DNA of 64,000 nucleotides, taken from Blastomussa wellsi (Eukaryota; Cnidaria; Anthozoa; Scleractinia; Plerogyridae). Each line of letters starts with the position of its first letter. The stretch's first letter is position 1. The notes beneath the pieces were generated by a model. It was given only the letters and a program-made list of their open reading frames with translations, did not search any database and had not been told where the DNA came from. The stretch is from assembly GCA_947652115.1 (NCBI GenBank), contig OX393568.1, positions 3,459,960 to 3,523,959 of the forward strand, in the 5' to 3' direction. Both the position numbers and the translations under genes were made by a program. This document shows, one piece after another, positions 1 to 11,595 of the stretch.

Positions 1-253
1 TCGCGAAAACATATTAGCACAACAGCATTTATTCGTACTCGGTTGTGGTGGTATGCTCTCTTAGCTTAAAGTTAGACAATTTGGTTGATATTTATGACGG
101 ATGAAAAACGATTGCGCTGGCATTATATATGGTGTGGCTCAGATGGTACAAGCTGCGGGTATTTGACCTGATATAAACCAGTTTATGGCATTTTTAAGGA
201 CTTCCTGTAAACGCTCAATAACGGAAATACTCATTTGATTTTCTGCTTGCTAG

Positions 254-442
254 GTTGGACAGATTCAGCTTGGAACATCAAAGGCAATCAACATCACGGT
301 TCTAATTGATCCCGACAGCACTCTGTCCGTTGGACAACATTTTCTGTCCATACCGTCCTTTGCTATGTATGAACGTCGCCTGGAAAATGGCGCAACTAAG
401 ATGTTCGTGGGCTCAGCTGAGTCTGTGACGGTCAGCTTTACA
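254..442 (+). CDS. Candidate internal exon of an unrecognised gene (exon a)
   Basis: A + strand segment open from the putative acceptor (tgcttgctag, AG at 252-253) to a good donor (GTAAGA at 443). It is 189 nt, 63 codons, phase 0 at both ends. The peptide begins VGQIQLGTSKAINITVLIDP and continues with alternating hydrophobic and polar residues (FAMYERRLENG, ESVTVSFT), as in a beta-sandwich extracellular domain. I do not recognise the family. The next open segment (696) has a matching phase-0 start, which supports one gene. The 5' part of the gene would lie outside the window. Support is open frame plus splice signals only. Confidence 0.4.
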
Positions 443-695
443 GTAAGAGACGGTATGATCAAAGCTGGCATAGCTAAAATTTATAAGGAGGGTGGAGTGG
501 GTGAGAGGGGCTGGTTTAACGGCTGAAAATACCCATCTGGGGTCATTTTTAGCTGAAATTTTCTTTAAAATTAAGCTAATCTGTGGCCTTTTTTGGACGA
601 TACTTTTGCATTAAATTTAGGGTTTTTAGCCGAAAGAGTGCATTTTATGATTGTGAGAAAGTCGTCAAATTTTCCTCTTTATTTTTCATATTTAG

Positions 696-825
696 ACGTC
701 TGGGCTAGAATTCGATGTTTCAATAGCTTCCCAGCTGGCTGAAGTCAGCTCAAATGAGACTTCAGACAGAAGGCATTCTTTCCGTCTCAAAATCCCAAAA
801 TATTGTGTAGATATTGACGAGACGG
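696..825 (+). CDS. Candidate internal exon of the same unrecognised gene (exon b)
   Basis: Follows an acceptor (catatttag, AG at 694-695) and is open in phase 0, matching the end of exon a. It reads TSGLEFDVSIASQLAEVSS, then a basic stretch (SDRRHSFRLKIPKYCVDIDETG). The likely donor is GT at 826 (gggtaaaat); an alternative at 841 leaves the same phase 1. The family is not recognised. The phase agreement with both exon a and exon c is the main argument that it is real. Confidence 0.38.
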
Positions 826-2945
826 GTAAAATTAAAACGGGTAAAAACTCAATAAATCTAGCAAAACGTTTCCCGTCCATAGTCCAAGCTTTCTCATCTA
901 TAGTCCATGGTAATTCATAATTAAAACAAAGGAAATTTATAACGGTGAAGATGGCTTGGATCCACGGTCATTTTTTCAATATTATTCCTCCGTTTCCATC
1001 CTAGTTTTAGTTTCGGTTGTGAAGACGCTTCAAAACTCTCGAAACGGCACTTAATCGCATTTCAACCTCAAAGTTCGATGCTTCGAAAGTGCTCCGCTGC
1101 TCTCAGTGTCAGGCTGAAAATGTGATGACGCCACGAATACAACTCCTTGCCACTAACGTTGCTCAGTATTGTTCTCTTATGGAAGGGCAGGGGTAAAAAT
1201 AACTATTATAACAACAAACGTTTAAGCCTCCTCACCTCCTCCTTCTCTTCCTCCTCGACTTTCTTCTGCTTCTCCTCCCAGCGGAAGGTAACACCAATCC
1301 TGCGAGAGACAGAACATACCTTTCAGTTTATAGCATTATGCCAATGCAGAAAGTCTTACACATGGTTTGCTATTTCCTGGCAGATTTCCCGAGAGGCTTT
1401 CTGATGCATCCATTTTCCAACGAAGTGTACTTTTGTAAAGAAAAGATAAGGTGACCTGTTTTGTACATCTGATGAAATGATTCTCGACTGTATAATGCTA
1501 TTGCCCTACAGATTGATATTTGGAAACCTGCAGCCTTTGTTGCACTGTGGGGCATTCTCTTCTCTTAGCCGTGCCTTTATTAGGGAGTTTAAGAAACCAC
1601 GACGGCGACACCGAGAACAACGTCGATTAAAAAAAAAAGGAATTTATATTTTACCTACGAATCTCGCGATACTGTAAAGTCATTTAGTCTGTTTCTTACT
1701 GTCAGAACTATCTCAAAACTGAATCTGCAACACAGCGATAAATTGGAAATAGAAATTTAAAAAATTAGCCTTCGTGGTTTACGTTGTCCAGACTTTGCAG
1801 AATTTGGTCATTTAACGTTGTTGTTTTGCGGAGGAGGACAAAGAAATGTACCAAGAACTATAACGCACGTGCAAAGTCATTTAACTACTTATTAAACCTA
1901 TTGTTTAGCGACGTTCCCGTTGCAGTTGTGGTTTTCTTAAATTCCCTAATTGACTGGTCCCGCGCCTGTTTTACGTGTTTCTAATATTAAAAGGAATTCG
2001 TGTATCTGAGTCGATCTTAGGCAGATAGCTCGATAAGCCAAATTAAACAGGAACAGTATGAACAGGAAGGGGATAGAAAAAATAACAAAATAATAAAGGC
2101 TGGATCGGTTTGTTTCGCCAAGATTTGTCCAATAATCCGGAGAAATCTGCTAGTGAGTTTCATGCTAACTCGATCTAAGTGTAGTTTATATTGGTTTAAC
2201 TTAGTTTATTGTTGTCTATATCTAGTGACTCAGCTCCATCTTGCTTTGTGTCAACTGATGGTGCTCACTGGACTGGTATGTAAACAATCTCACCCCTTCC
2301 CCCTAAACTAGAAATAACTGTGTTTAAGTGGTATGCGCGAGAGGTTGATGCAGAAAAAGCGCCGATAAGCTCAAAATTGCACATGTAACAAAAACGTTTG
2401 TGACCCTGATGAATATTTTCACAAGCACATAAACTTATATTTCACATAGCAATCGAAGCAGAAAGGAAAAATATTAACGTAAACCGATCGTTTGTTGGCC
2501 AATCGTCAGTCTCAACTGTTCATCAGGTTAGCAGTTCACTGGATCATAGAGCAAAATAGACCATACGCCGTGCGTATCAATACTGCCTTGACACTGTAAG
2601 CGCAACTGCACGTAACCTCGACAGCAATAAATTGACCAATAGCTAAATTCTACTAACAATTGAGTCATCACATGCACAAACACTGTAACCCTGATTTCTC
2701 CAACCTTCGATGTCACAAATGTCACAGATTTGGCGATATCCAGGTTTCTATACTTAAATGAAGGTATTTAAAAAATATGTGGACGCTCTTCTATTTTGGC
2801 CTTTCGCTAGCTTGCGATCTTCATAAAGGAAGGCTCCTAGATATATATAAGCTACTTATCTTTAGGTTACACTGTTTAGAAAAACGTTTACAGACTGAAT
2901 GAGGCAATTTCTGAAGTCAGCAAAATTGGATTTTTCCTTTCATAG
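826..2945 (+). other. Putative intron / non-coding stretch, no gene seen
   Basis: About 2.1 kb, AT-rich, with a TC-rich run near 1225-1275. Several short open frames have no recognisable domain and lack good splice context. I see no RNA gene. Confidence 0.35.
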
Positions 2946-3209
2946 GAATAGATTCGCGAGTAAAGATGATCTCTGGGATGATGATACGAGGCTTAAATAA
3001 AAGGATTTTTGGCGTGACAAGAGATAATCGATGTCACGTGGCCAGTGAGGATGGCCTTATTTGGAGATGCATTATGCCCGAGGAATGGCAACAGGATGAA
3101 TCTTCGAAAGACTTTGTGCACGCTATCTTAGTTCCCTCAAATGTCAATGCTGATCTACCAGAAGGCAAATTTGTTGCGTCGAAAAATGATGGGACAATTT
3201 TTTATGGAG
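2946..3209 (+). CDS. Candidate exon of the unrecognised left-edge gene (exon c)
   Basis: Preceded by a pyrimidine-rich acceptor (tttcctttcatag, AG at 2944-2945) and ending at GTAACT (GT 3210-3211). It is 264 nt, phase 1 at both ends, so it joins exon b in frame. The peptide includes IFGVTRDNRCHVASEDGLIW and GKFVASKNDGTIFYGG, two similar blocks (xxVxRDxxxxVASxDGxIW / FVASKNDGTIFY) that faintly suggest a blade-type beta repeat; this is only an impression. An acceptor at 3502-3503 (tttttgcag) would add Arg-Ile and a TAA stop at 3510-3512, a possible tiny terminal coding exon. The family is not recognised. Confidence 0.42.
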
Positions 3210-3285
3210 GTAACTTAAAAATAAAATAACATTTTGCAGGGTAATGATACTTTTATGTAAAATCCTTTAACAACACTACGCCAAT

Positions 3286-3433
3286 TCCGATATATTAATA
3301 TTGTAACATGCCGCCGAGGCTTGCGGGAATAAAACAAAAGATTTTGGATCGAGGCTTAGGGGTGAATAAATAATTTATTTTGTTTTATTCCCAAGAGCCT
3401 CGGCGCCATGTTAGAATTTTAATATAACAAATT
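3286..3433. mobile_element. Palindromic MITE-like hairpin
   Basis: Inverted arms of about 50 bp (GCCGAGGCTT.CGGGAATAAAAC on the left, mirrored on the right ending at 3433) around a short AT-rich loop. The arms continue into the flanking ATATTA/TAATAT sequence. No coding capacity. Confidence 0.6.
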
Positions 3434-4400
3434 GGTCCATTAATTGTAACATTGTTTTCAGAGGATTTGTAAATAAGATATAATCGCAAATCAATTTTTG
3501 CAGGCAGAATATAAAAGGTTACCATATTTGATTCTCCTCGCGTTGGAGATATGTCCAGGATTTAAAAAAATTACGTATACGAAAATTACCAAAATAGCGA
3601 AATTTCACAGAATTTGCGAAAAGAGATTTCTCAAACTTATTAATTATTCATACGGTTATAAGCCAATCGGAGTGCCCCATTTTGGTCAGGTGCATGTATC
3701 TTGATACCCAATGAAGATTACTCCAGTTAGTTCAAAAGCTGATGAAAACACCGATCAAGAAACTTGAATTTTAATTAGTGTTAATGCTAAATACAGTATA
3801 TTTGTCGCTTCAATCACTACTTACAACAACAATACGGCAACATATTATTTGCTCACAATCTCCTTCTCCTCCTTCTTGCACTTGATGTGAAGCCTTTCTC
3901 GAACGCCATCTTTCATCTCGGCATCTAAGCAACGTCGGAACAGGACAAACCTTCGAAAAAGAGAAAAACAACACACCAAATTCAATTTCCAAAAACAGTG
4001 CATTTTAAAATTCTGACCAATGCGGTCTAAAAGTGTCAATTACCTTTTGTCACTAGCGTCCAGAGGATTCAAAGCTTCCGATCCATTTTCTCCTCCAATT
4101 AACGCTTGAGAGCACAAATGATACCATAAACAGTCTTGGGAAGGTGTCTTCCATCGGACGTTTTAGCTACCTTCATCACTAATTTTGACAACCAAAGAAC
4201 AAGATTTAGGAACGCGAAATTGTTCTTATCCGGACTCGCGCTCCATCACGCGGCGTTAATTAATGTAACAAAAAACCCGCCCGCATGGCCGCATATTAAA
4301 TATTCATTTCATTTACCACGATAGCCCATTGAGCTCGCCTTCTAATTACCTATTCTTCGTAAATGATTCCACTAAATTTTTACACTAGTTTGAGAAGTCG

Positions 4401-4510
4401 TGTCAAACACTCGTGCTTCGTGTTTCATCAGGGGTTCCAAACACCTCGAAACAATAAAAGCACTCGGCCTGCGGCCTCATGCTTTCATCAGTTTCTCGAT
4501 GTTTGACATA
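4401..4510. repeat. Imperfect hairpin repeat with GC-rich apex
   Basis: The outer arms TGTCAAACA/TGTTTGACA are inverted, with further paired blocks (tttcatca, caaacacctcg). The apex carries CTCGGCCTGCGGCCTCA at 4463-4479. Confidence 0.5.
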
Positions 4511-4572
4511 TTACGTCAAGACAATTCAAGGTGGACCCGTTAAGAAGCTGCAAATTTAACTAAACTTGCGAA

Positions 4573-4618
4573 TTTTACGAAAATTACTAAAATCGCTATT
4601 TTAGTAATTTTCGTAATT
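4573..4618. repeat. Short near-perfect palindrome
   Basis: TTACGAAAATTACTAAAAT is followed after four bases by its reverse complement. A degenerate half of the same sequence is at 3570-3600. Confidence 0.6.
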
Positions 4619-5372
4619 GCGTTCAATCCTGGACATAAGTGAATATTCTGCATTTCAAATGTCTTCATTTGCTTTAACTGTTATTGCTGTTTTTCAGGAT
4701 CAGGTAAGGGCTTGCACAAGAAAAGCAAATCGGGAGAGTGGAGCTTATTGGCATCATGGGACTGTCCAACATAATTCTTTTGCATCATCTATCGTTAAAG
4801 GAATGAGAAACGTTGCGGCCTGGAGATTACATGGATGCTCCCGCGGGGCTGGAGGTTCAAAGGCACTTGAGAACTGGGAAATTAGGCCAGCGTTCTCTAC
4901 TCACTGTGAAATGTTCTTTCTGTGGAGCACACGAAAGTTCGTTGCTGTAATCCTTTAGACCAGCTTCTTGTTTGTGCTTTGGCAAGCATGTTTTCTCAGC
5001 TTCTCGGTTGGTAGACGTAGGCAGATCAAGTGGATTATTTAATCAATTGTTGACTGTAATCATTTCAGAGAAAAAATATATTTATTCTTGTACTATCCAA
5101 TCGACAGCAATAAACTCGTAAAACGCATAGCTCTTTTAAAGAGCTATATATAATTCATATAATTGATGAATTCATTCTTGTATGCATTTTCCAGCTCAAA
5201 TCTATCTTCGTTTGTATATATCTTGACATTTTGACTGTTTTCTTTTCGCCGATAGAAAACGATCGCGCACGCGTTGCTCCTTGAAGGCAGGATTTTTCTT
5301 GATTTTCGCTTTAAAATACATAAAATGCTAGCCAGTTTATTTTGGAATGCAATCCTTTACAGTGTCTACTAA

Positions 5373-5446
5373 AACAATTAGATTACTCGCCGTCGTTTCC
5401 TATGAGCGATAGTCGACTCGGCTGCGCCTCGTTGACTATTCGCTCA

Positions 5447-5477
<31 letters not shown>
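5373..5477. repeat. Hairpin repeat with GC-rich apex
   Basis: The inverted arms AACAATTAGA/TCTAATTGTT and CTATGAGCGA/TCGCTCATAG enclose an apex CTCGGCTGCGCCTCG at 5417-5431. Confidence 0.55.
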
Positions 5478-5481
<4 letters not shown>

Positions 5482-5682
5482 TTGATCAGGCGTCGCATTT
5501 TCTAATCGTTTAATTGATGACATTTCCAAACAGAAAGCACCAAATTCTCAAACTAGCTGTACTCATATTGCCAAATTGGGATTAAAATATTACTTCGAAT
5601 ATCGGCAAGACCACAACGACAAACCAATGCGGAATGGTGCCGGATCTTTGTAGACCTGGATCAGTTAAAACAAGAAATACTA

Positions 5683-5834
5683 TGCAAAAAACGGCAGACT
5701 GATCCCCACGGCGAAGAGAAGAAATTAAAACAGAAATGAAATCACATTAAAACAAGTGTACTTGTTTTAATGTGATTTTATTTCTGTTTTAATTTCTTCT
5801 CTTCGCCGTGGGGATCAGTCTGCCGTTTTTTGCA
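5683..5834. repeat. Near-perfect 74-bp-arm palindrome
   Basis: Arms 5683-5756 and 5761-5834 are reverse complements with about one mismatch, around a 4-base loop (tgta). The outer sequence (AACGGCAGACTGATCC, GGCGAAGA) matches the ends of the MITE at 25082-25580 and its copy at 31523-32021. It looks like a fold-back derivative of that family. Confidence 0.75.
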
Positions 5835-6729
5835 CATTAAAATATTAGTTGTCCATCTTTGTTGGAATTGTCCAATTGCCTTCTAAAACTGTACCTCAGT
5901 TTTGTCTAAATAATACTTTGCAAACAAAGCAACAAATTTAACTAAAAAAATAAATGGTTTAAATCCAAAAGAAAAATTTAGCTACTGAACAAATTTTAAA
6001 ATCGACTTCAAGGTTATTTCAACTTTTAAATAAAACGTCAATTAATAAGGTACGGAAACGTATAACGTTTATGCCACTAGGGCAAAATAGAAATAATTAA
6101 AGTTTGATTGCGTTAGCATTATGACAAACCAAAATTTAAATTGTTCTTGATAATTCTGTTCTTGAACAGACGTGCACTAGACTATTGACACACCAACAAA
6201 CAGCATACCTTTTCTGTGCTAAATTTATTGTTTCGCCTCGACGGCAAAATTCTACTCGCAATGACTAACACCTATACTTCAAAATGATGCTTTTCTTAAT
6301 AACAGGTGCAGCCAACATTTGAGTGATATCAATAAATTCTTCTGATAATACACTGATGAAAAATAATATTTAGAAGATTTCAGTGGTGCAACTTAAATTT
6401 CCACTGTAGTGAAATCCACGGAAGTCGCACTTCTTTCTTTCCAATACAATTTATTCCGCTGACGCTGGTCGGTTTCTTAATTGAGCTAGCACTTACGCAA
6501 GCGTTTTAACATTTTTCATTAAACTAATGTGTTCTTTGTTGTACAAGCAAATTTCAGGTCTGTCTGAGGACAGCTGGAACAATACACTGTCAAAACAATA
6601 TTTAATATATAAAACAGCTCCGACGAAGGGCTAACGCTCAAAACGTCAACTCTTGAATCTCTTCATCATGACCACTGCAGAGTATTTGTCTTTCAAGTGG
6701 TTTTCAAAAACACAGTCTTTGATGGTTCT

Positions 6730-6917
6730 CTTTCTAGACATTTTTATTGTTATCTTTATCCGGAAATCCTTTTCTCACCTTGGAATTTGTAAGTAGCTGT
6801 CTTTAAATACGCGATTTTTCGTTATATGAGAAGCAATTAACTAACCCTTAATGTAAAAGCTCACATTTGTGTAGATTGGTGTTTATTTAGGAGTTGTCAT
6901 TCAGAGCAAATGATTGA
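6730..6917. repeat. Left arm of the inverted repeat around GPCR 1
   Basis: 188 bp, starting CTTTCTAGACATT and ending CAAATGATTGA. It is the reverse complement of 8475-8663 with only about two differences visible (one substitution, one single-base indel). It is 136 bp upstream of the GPCR 1 start codon. Confidence 0.85.
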
Positions 6918-7053
6918 TGTTTAAAAACCGATTTTTATTGTTTATCTTTACAAACTACAACCAGCAACACGACCAGCACCCTTAAACGCATAACTGCTAC
7001 ATCGCCAAGTGAAGAATCCAGGATATTCAAACTTCAGATCCGAACGATAGGAG

Positions 7054-8079
7054 ATGAAGAACGCAACCAATTCCTCAACTATTGGCCCCAAAGGAGAGAG
7101 CTTTGAGCTGATAATCACAAAAGCCTCGATTTGTATGGTTATTCTAGTTTTGTCCTTAATTGAAAATATTGCAGTTCTGGTGATACTGAAAAAGAACTAC
7201 AAAAGTAGAATGAGGACTGCAAATAGCTTTTTCATTGCAAATATGTCGTTTACCGATGCTCTCTTTGCTATACAGAATATACCGCACGCCTACAACAACT
7301 ACATGCTAAATGGTCATTGGATTCTTCAAAGAGACATTGGAATGGTTTTATGCAAGATCGACTTATTTTTTTCACTTATTGCCATGGTAACTACGAATCT
7401 AACCATCTTAGCCATCGCCGTTGATCGGCTTCTTGCCGTGTACGTTCCTTTTAAAAAGATTATCACCCGTAGAGTTTGCTTCTTTATTATTTTTCTAACG
7501 TGGCTCTTTTCTACGTTGTTTGCCTCTCCCATGTTATATTATGGCAATTTGGCGAGTGAGAAAGGTTTTAAAATCTGCAATCTCAAGAATAGAGATGTTT
7601 TGAAAACTTGGTATACCGTTTTGGCGGGAATTCTGGCGACTACACTTGTCACCATGTTAGCTTTGTACACGGCCATTGGAGTGAAGTTCTTCCGCCAAAA
7701 ACCTCCTGGCAACGCCAGCAAATGTGGGCTCGCGCGGAGGGAGAAACGAAATCGTGACATTTTTAAGATGCTGATTACACTGATCGTCGTTTTCTACATC
7801 TGCTCTTTACCATTGCTTACTCTGCAGTTGTCTTACCACCTTGGATTCTATGAGCTGTTAAAGATCAATCAGGTCCGTTTTATTGCCCTGCTGTTGTTCT
7901 TCTTGAATGGCGCGATTAATCCAATAATCTACGTCATTTTCAATGAGAGTTTCCGCGATGGCGTTAAGGTGGCTCTGCCCAAATGCCGCAGGTGCTCAAG
8001 AAGCGTTGTTTACAGTGTTGGCAGACAAGAAGCCGCCACGAGTAGGAGAAGCGCTGATAGGTCTTCCACTCAGCTATAA
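7054..8079 (+). CDS. Intronless class A (rhodopsin-like) GPCR 1
   Basis: A 341-residue seven-transmembrane receptor in one exon. The short N-terminus has N-glycosylation sequons at N3 and N6. Family landmarks: N38 (TM1), D68 (TM2), W89 in loop 1, C100 at the top of TM3 paired with C175 in loop 2, D124-R125-L126 in place of DRY, W150 (TM4), P253 (TM6, CSLP instead of CWxP) and NPIIY at 289-293 (TM7), followed by helix 8 (FRDG) and a basic Ser/Arg-rich tail. TM5 lacks the usual proline. Both length and layout are normal for the family. It is a close paralogue of the gene at 15399 and lies inside the 188-bp inverted repeat 6730-6917/8475-8663. The first ATG of the frame gives a sensible N-terminus. 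Ligand unknown; it probably belongs to one of the large cnidarian orphan receptor expansions. Confidence 0.93.
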   Translation: MKNATNSSTIGPKGESFELIITKASICMVILVLSLIENIAVLVILKKNYKSRMRTANSFFIANMSFTDALFAIQNIPHAYNNYMLNGHWILQRDIGMVLCKIDLFFSLIAMVTTNLTILAIAVDRLLAVYVPFKKIITRRVCFFIIFLTWLFSTLFASPMLYYGNLASEKGFKICNLKNRDVLKTWYTVLAGILATTLVTMLALYTAIGVKFFRQKPPGNASKCGLARREKRNRDIFKMLITLIVVFYICSLPLLTLQLSYHLGFYELLKINQVRFIALLLFFLNGAINPIIYVIFNESFRDGVKVALPKCRRCSRSVVYSVGRQEAATSRRSADRSSTQL

Positions 8080-8474
8080 ATGCGCAAAACAGGTGGCAAA
8101 CACCTGCCTTAAAATTAAACTGTTACTCTACTGACTTAACTCTCCGCAAATCACAATAGAGAATGGGTCAATGACTGTGTGAAAAAAAAAACAGGGATGA
8201 CATGTTGATATTTACTACTAAAAGTGAAAGAGTTGAATTTATATTATTGAGTTAAGTTTACAGTGGTCTTTAAAGCTTAACAGTTAATCATTTGATCAGC
8301 AGTGATCACACAGGATGAAAAGGACAAGGATGACGGGTTAAATATATTTATTGTATTTAATTTATGGGTCTGGTTTATTGGTTTGCATGTGAGGTCCCAG
8401 GCAAGACGCGGCAAACTGCTTATTCGATGTTAGATAAAAGGAGGCTGAACTTCAATGGGATACGGCAATATAAT

Positions 8475-8663
8475 TCAATCATTTGCTCTGAATGACAACT
8501 CCTAAATAAACACCAATCTACACAAATGTGAGCTTTTACATTAAGGGTTAGTTAATTGCTTCTCATATAACGAAAAATCGCGTATTTAAAGACAACTACT
8601 TACAAAATTCCAAGGTGAGAAAAGGATTTCCGGATAAAGATAACAATAAAAATGTCTAGAAAG
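8475..8663. repeat. Right arm of the inverted repeat around GPCR 1
   Basis: 189 bp, reverse complement of 6730-6917. It begins 395 bp after the GPCR 1 stop codon. The bases outside the two arms (ggttct / caatat) are unrelated and show no target-site duplication. Confidence 0.85.
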
Positions 8664-10833
8664 CAATATACGCTTATGTTATCAAATTTGTGGTCGTAGC
8701 TTTTGTTATTAAAATTTTATGACAGAGCTGTTCACAGCAACAACTTGTTTTACTTAAACTTACAAGTGACAGCAGTCGTGCTCGTAGTTTCTGTAATGAT
8801 TTTTTTTGCAATACCTTCAGCGAAAACAAAGAAAAAAACGCCATCCCAGGAATTAAACTCTAGTAAACTGAAGCGCACATTGCAATAGATCAAAGCCATT
8901 TTCCTGTTATTTACGGGCACCAACCGATGTAGTATATATTTTTGTACATTTATACTTGCCCCATTACTGTAGGTATAGCTTCTTTACAAATGTTCTTTTA
9001 CGAGTGACCGACCGATGCCTCACCGATAAATAAATGTAGTGTGACGTATATCAGTTGAAATTCATTTTTTGCCTACACGCGAATCGTAGCTTGTTAAAAT
9101 CTTTTAGCAGACTTGGTGTAATCTTTTTCATCCACTTGAACAATTGTTTTACTATGTATCATAAAGTGACGTCTCGCACTATTCTTGGTTTTCACGTGAC
9201 GTCATAAAACTTAAAAAGAAACAAAATTCGCTGGGCCTGCTTAATTTCATCTATTCACAAGTTTCCAGCTAGATAGTATGCTTTGTGTTTGAAAGACAGC
9301 ATGTTGAATTTTCGAGGTTTCCGCCGCATCACGATGGTTCCGTGACAAAGCTGCAGTGCTTTAAGAAACGGTCTTTTCGCAAAAATGTTGCAGTTTTTAA
9401 CAGTTCAAGTATTACGAAAGATGGTAATGTGTATGTACACTAGATCGTGATGACAGAGTTGTCGCTTTCATAGCAAAAGTGAGTGCCAGGTGTTTTCTTT
9501 GATTCCCGGCCGCCATTGGTGCCCATCAAGCTGGGCACCAACACGGAGTTTCCATGTTGAGCTCTATAAATTTGCTTGAAATGCTTCGGCAATAACTCAA
9601 GAGTGGTGTACTGCACAGACCTGAGACTTGGAGATCATGTTTATCTATAAATATTTCATAACATTGAATTTATCAGAGTTTTTTCAAACACCCTGCTGTG
9701 ATATAATGATGATTACTGATGATGATGCTGATGTCGCAAAAGGCAAACTCGAGCAAACCTAGGATAAAGTGAATAACAAAATGTTTATGATTTTGCATTT
9801 TGCAAATTTCAATTGTCCGTTTCTAAGCTATACTCCATTCCTGATCATGTTTTACTTTCCAACCAAGAGAAAAAGAAAAAGTTTACTTTTATACAGTTTA
9901 ACAAAATTCCCATGTAAAAATTAGGTTTGGAACGATCGGTTGTAGGTAGTATCGCAACATATATTTATTATTACTTATTTATTATCATTTGCCACACAAT
10001 AATTAAAAATACATATCAACAAATAGATTACATTGGTTTACAACAATCTAAATAAATAGATATAATATTATGTAAAATTAAGTTAGTTTACAACGCATAA
10101 GCAAAAACACAGGCAAAAGCATAGACCCTTTGAATAAATGGCGCCTAGATTCCTTAGCCTCGTACTTATGTTTCTAGACAAAGGATTTTTCACATGAATG
10201 TGAGGCTTAGGATGTACAAGTATAGTTATTCAAATATGGCGACATGCTCAAGCGAGAGTCCTTGCCATAATAATCCACATGCATAATAGAGCTCAATCTT
10301 ATGACGGCACCGACTAAAATAGCGCAAACACCAGAGGAAAGTATTCTTTGTGCCTAATTTTGCCTTTTGACCTCAATGTACACAGAATTTGTAGAATCCC
10401 TAAAGTAGATACGACTCGATGGCCACGGACTAAACCACAACGAAACACTTTAATCCAACATGGCCAGCCCGCTTCCACGCACCCTCTACATCATGTAAGC
10501 CCGTATGAAATATACACGTGCTATTCATGTAAACCTGACACGAAACATCCTACAGAACTTCAAGGGATATTTAATTTTTGCGCGCGTGCATTTTTGGGTG
10601 TTTGCGGGCCCAGCCGCAATCACCAAAAAAAGGGGCACTCAAACTAGTCACCACCTTGACCGAACAAACTTGTCCAATAAAGGATTTACTGTATGGTGTA
10701 AATATAAATGAAACCTTTGAATACAGGGAACCAAACAACGCAGAATTATACTCAGTAGTTCTTGTTGACGGATCTCTTTGTAGAGATGCTCGTACCAGAC
10801 GTCACTGTAATGTGTAGAAAAAAAATGACATTT
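8664..10833. other. Intergenic DNA between GPCR 1 and GPCR 2
   Basis: About 2.2 kb with no supported gene. A short frame at 8703-8888 encodes one hydrophobic segment but has no recognisable family. Open frames at 10348-10817 overlap each other in all three phases and look like chance. Confidence 0.4.
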
Positions 10834-11034
10834 AAACCTGCAAGGCTGACACTACGGCAAAGGACACTTTTAATGAGCCAATTTTTCGATTCAGGGCCAG
10901 TACTGCTATGAACGGAAAATAATGATAATGGTTTCTGAAATAACAGCACCGGTCCTGTAGAAGACTAGTTGTACTAGTCGAAATATTGGCTCATTAAAAG
11001 TGTGCTTTGCAGTAGTGCCAGCCTTGCAGTTTTA
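10834..11034. mobile_element. MITE-like element with inverted ends of about 57 bp
   Basis: The left end (CCTGCAAGGCTG, TTTTAATGAGCCAAT) and right end (ATTGGCTCATTAAAA, CAGCCTTGCAG) are inverted copies about 90% alike around an 85-bp centre. No coding capacity. Confidence 0.65.
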
Positions 11035-11595
11035 ATTTTTTTTATGTGAATGACAATTGCCCGCTTATGTAGCCAATCACTGAACACGGTTTTGCTTATC
11101 TTGCCCGCTCGCTGAACTAGCTATACGGTGAAATAAACGCAAAATAATGAAAAATGTAAATTCGTTATGTTCAGAGCGTAACATAAAACTCTATCCAACT
11201 GTCGTACTTGTCTGGCCAACCTTTACTAGTCGCTCAAAATAGCTAATTTCGAGACATACCACTCGAACCGGGGAAACACATATTCGTACAATTCATATTT
11301 CTACCTGAAAAGTGTGATAAATACCATTTCAACTCAGATAATAAATTTATATGGAAATATTTATCAGTGGATTCATGCACATTCTCCGCCCTTCTAAAGT
11401 CAACGTCAGTGAACAAAGTGCCATTTCGTGGTTTAAGCAAACTATGTAACTTATTATTCTCGCACCATGATTAATCTTAATGGCACTTTTATTTGCTCCC
11501 TTAATTTCAATCTGCGCGTTCTGTGTATTTTATATGGCAGGTGACAAAAACGATCACGACAGAATCGAGAAGCATCGTTTGGAACACAAAGCAAA

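Larger units (their letters stand above)
3513..6729. other. Intergenic DNA between the left-edge gene and GPCR 1
   Basis: About 3.2 kb without a recognisable gene. It contains the hairpins listed at 4401, 4573, 5373 and 5683. A short piece at 6615-6650 (gacgaagggctaacgctc followed by aaaacgtcaa) resembles the terminal-repeat motif of Penelope-like elements. Confidence 0.5.

Noticed and set aside
1147..1404. 85-codon open frame
   Set aside because: Low-complexity TC-rich stretch, no domain, no splice support.
4617..4958. 113-codon open frame
   Set aside because: No recognisable domain and it begins inside a palindrome; likely chance.
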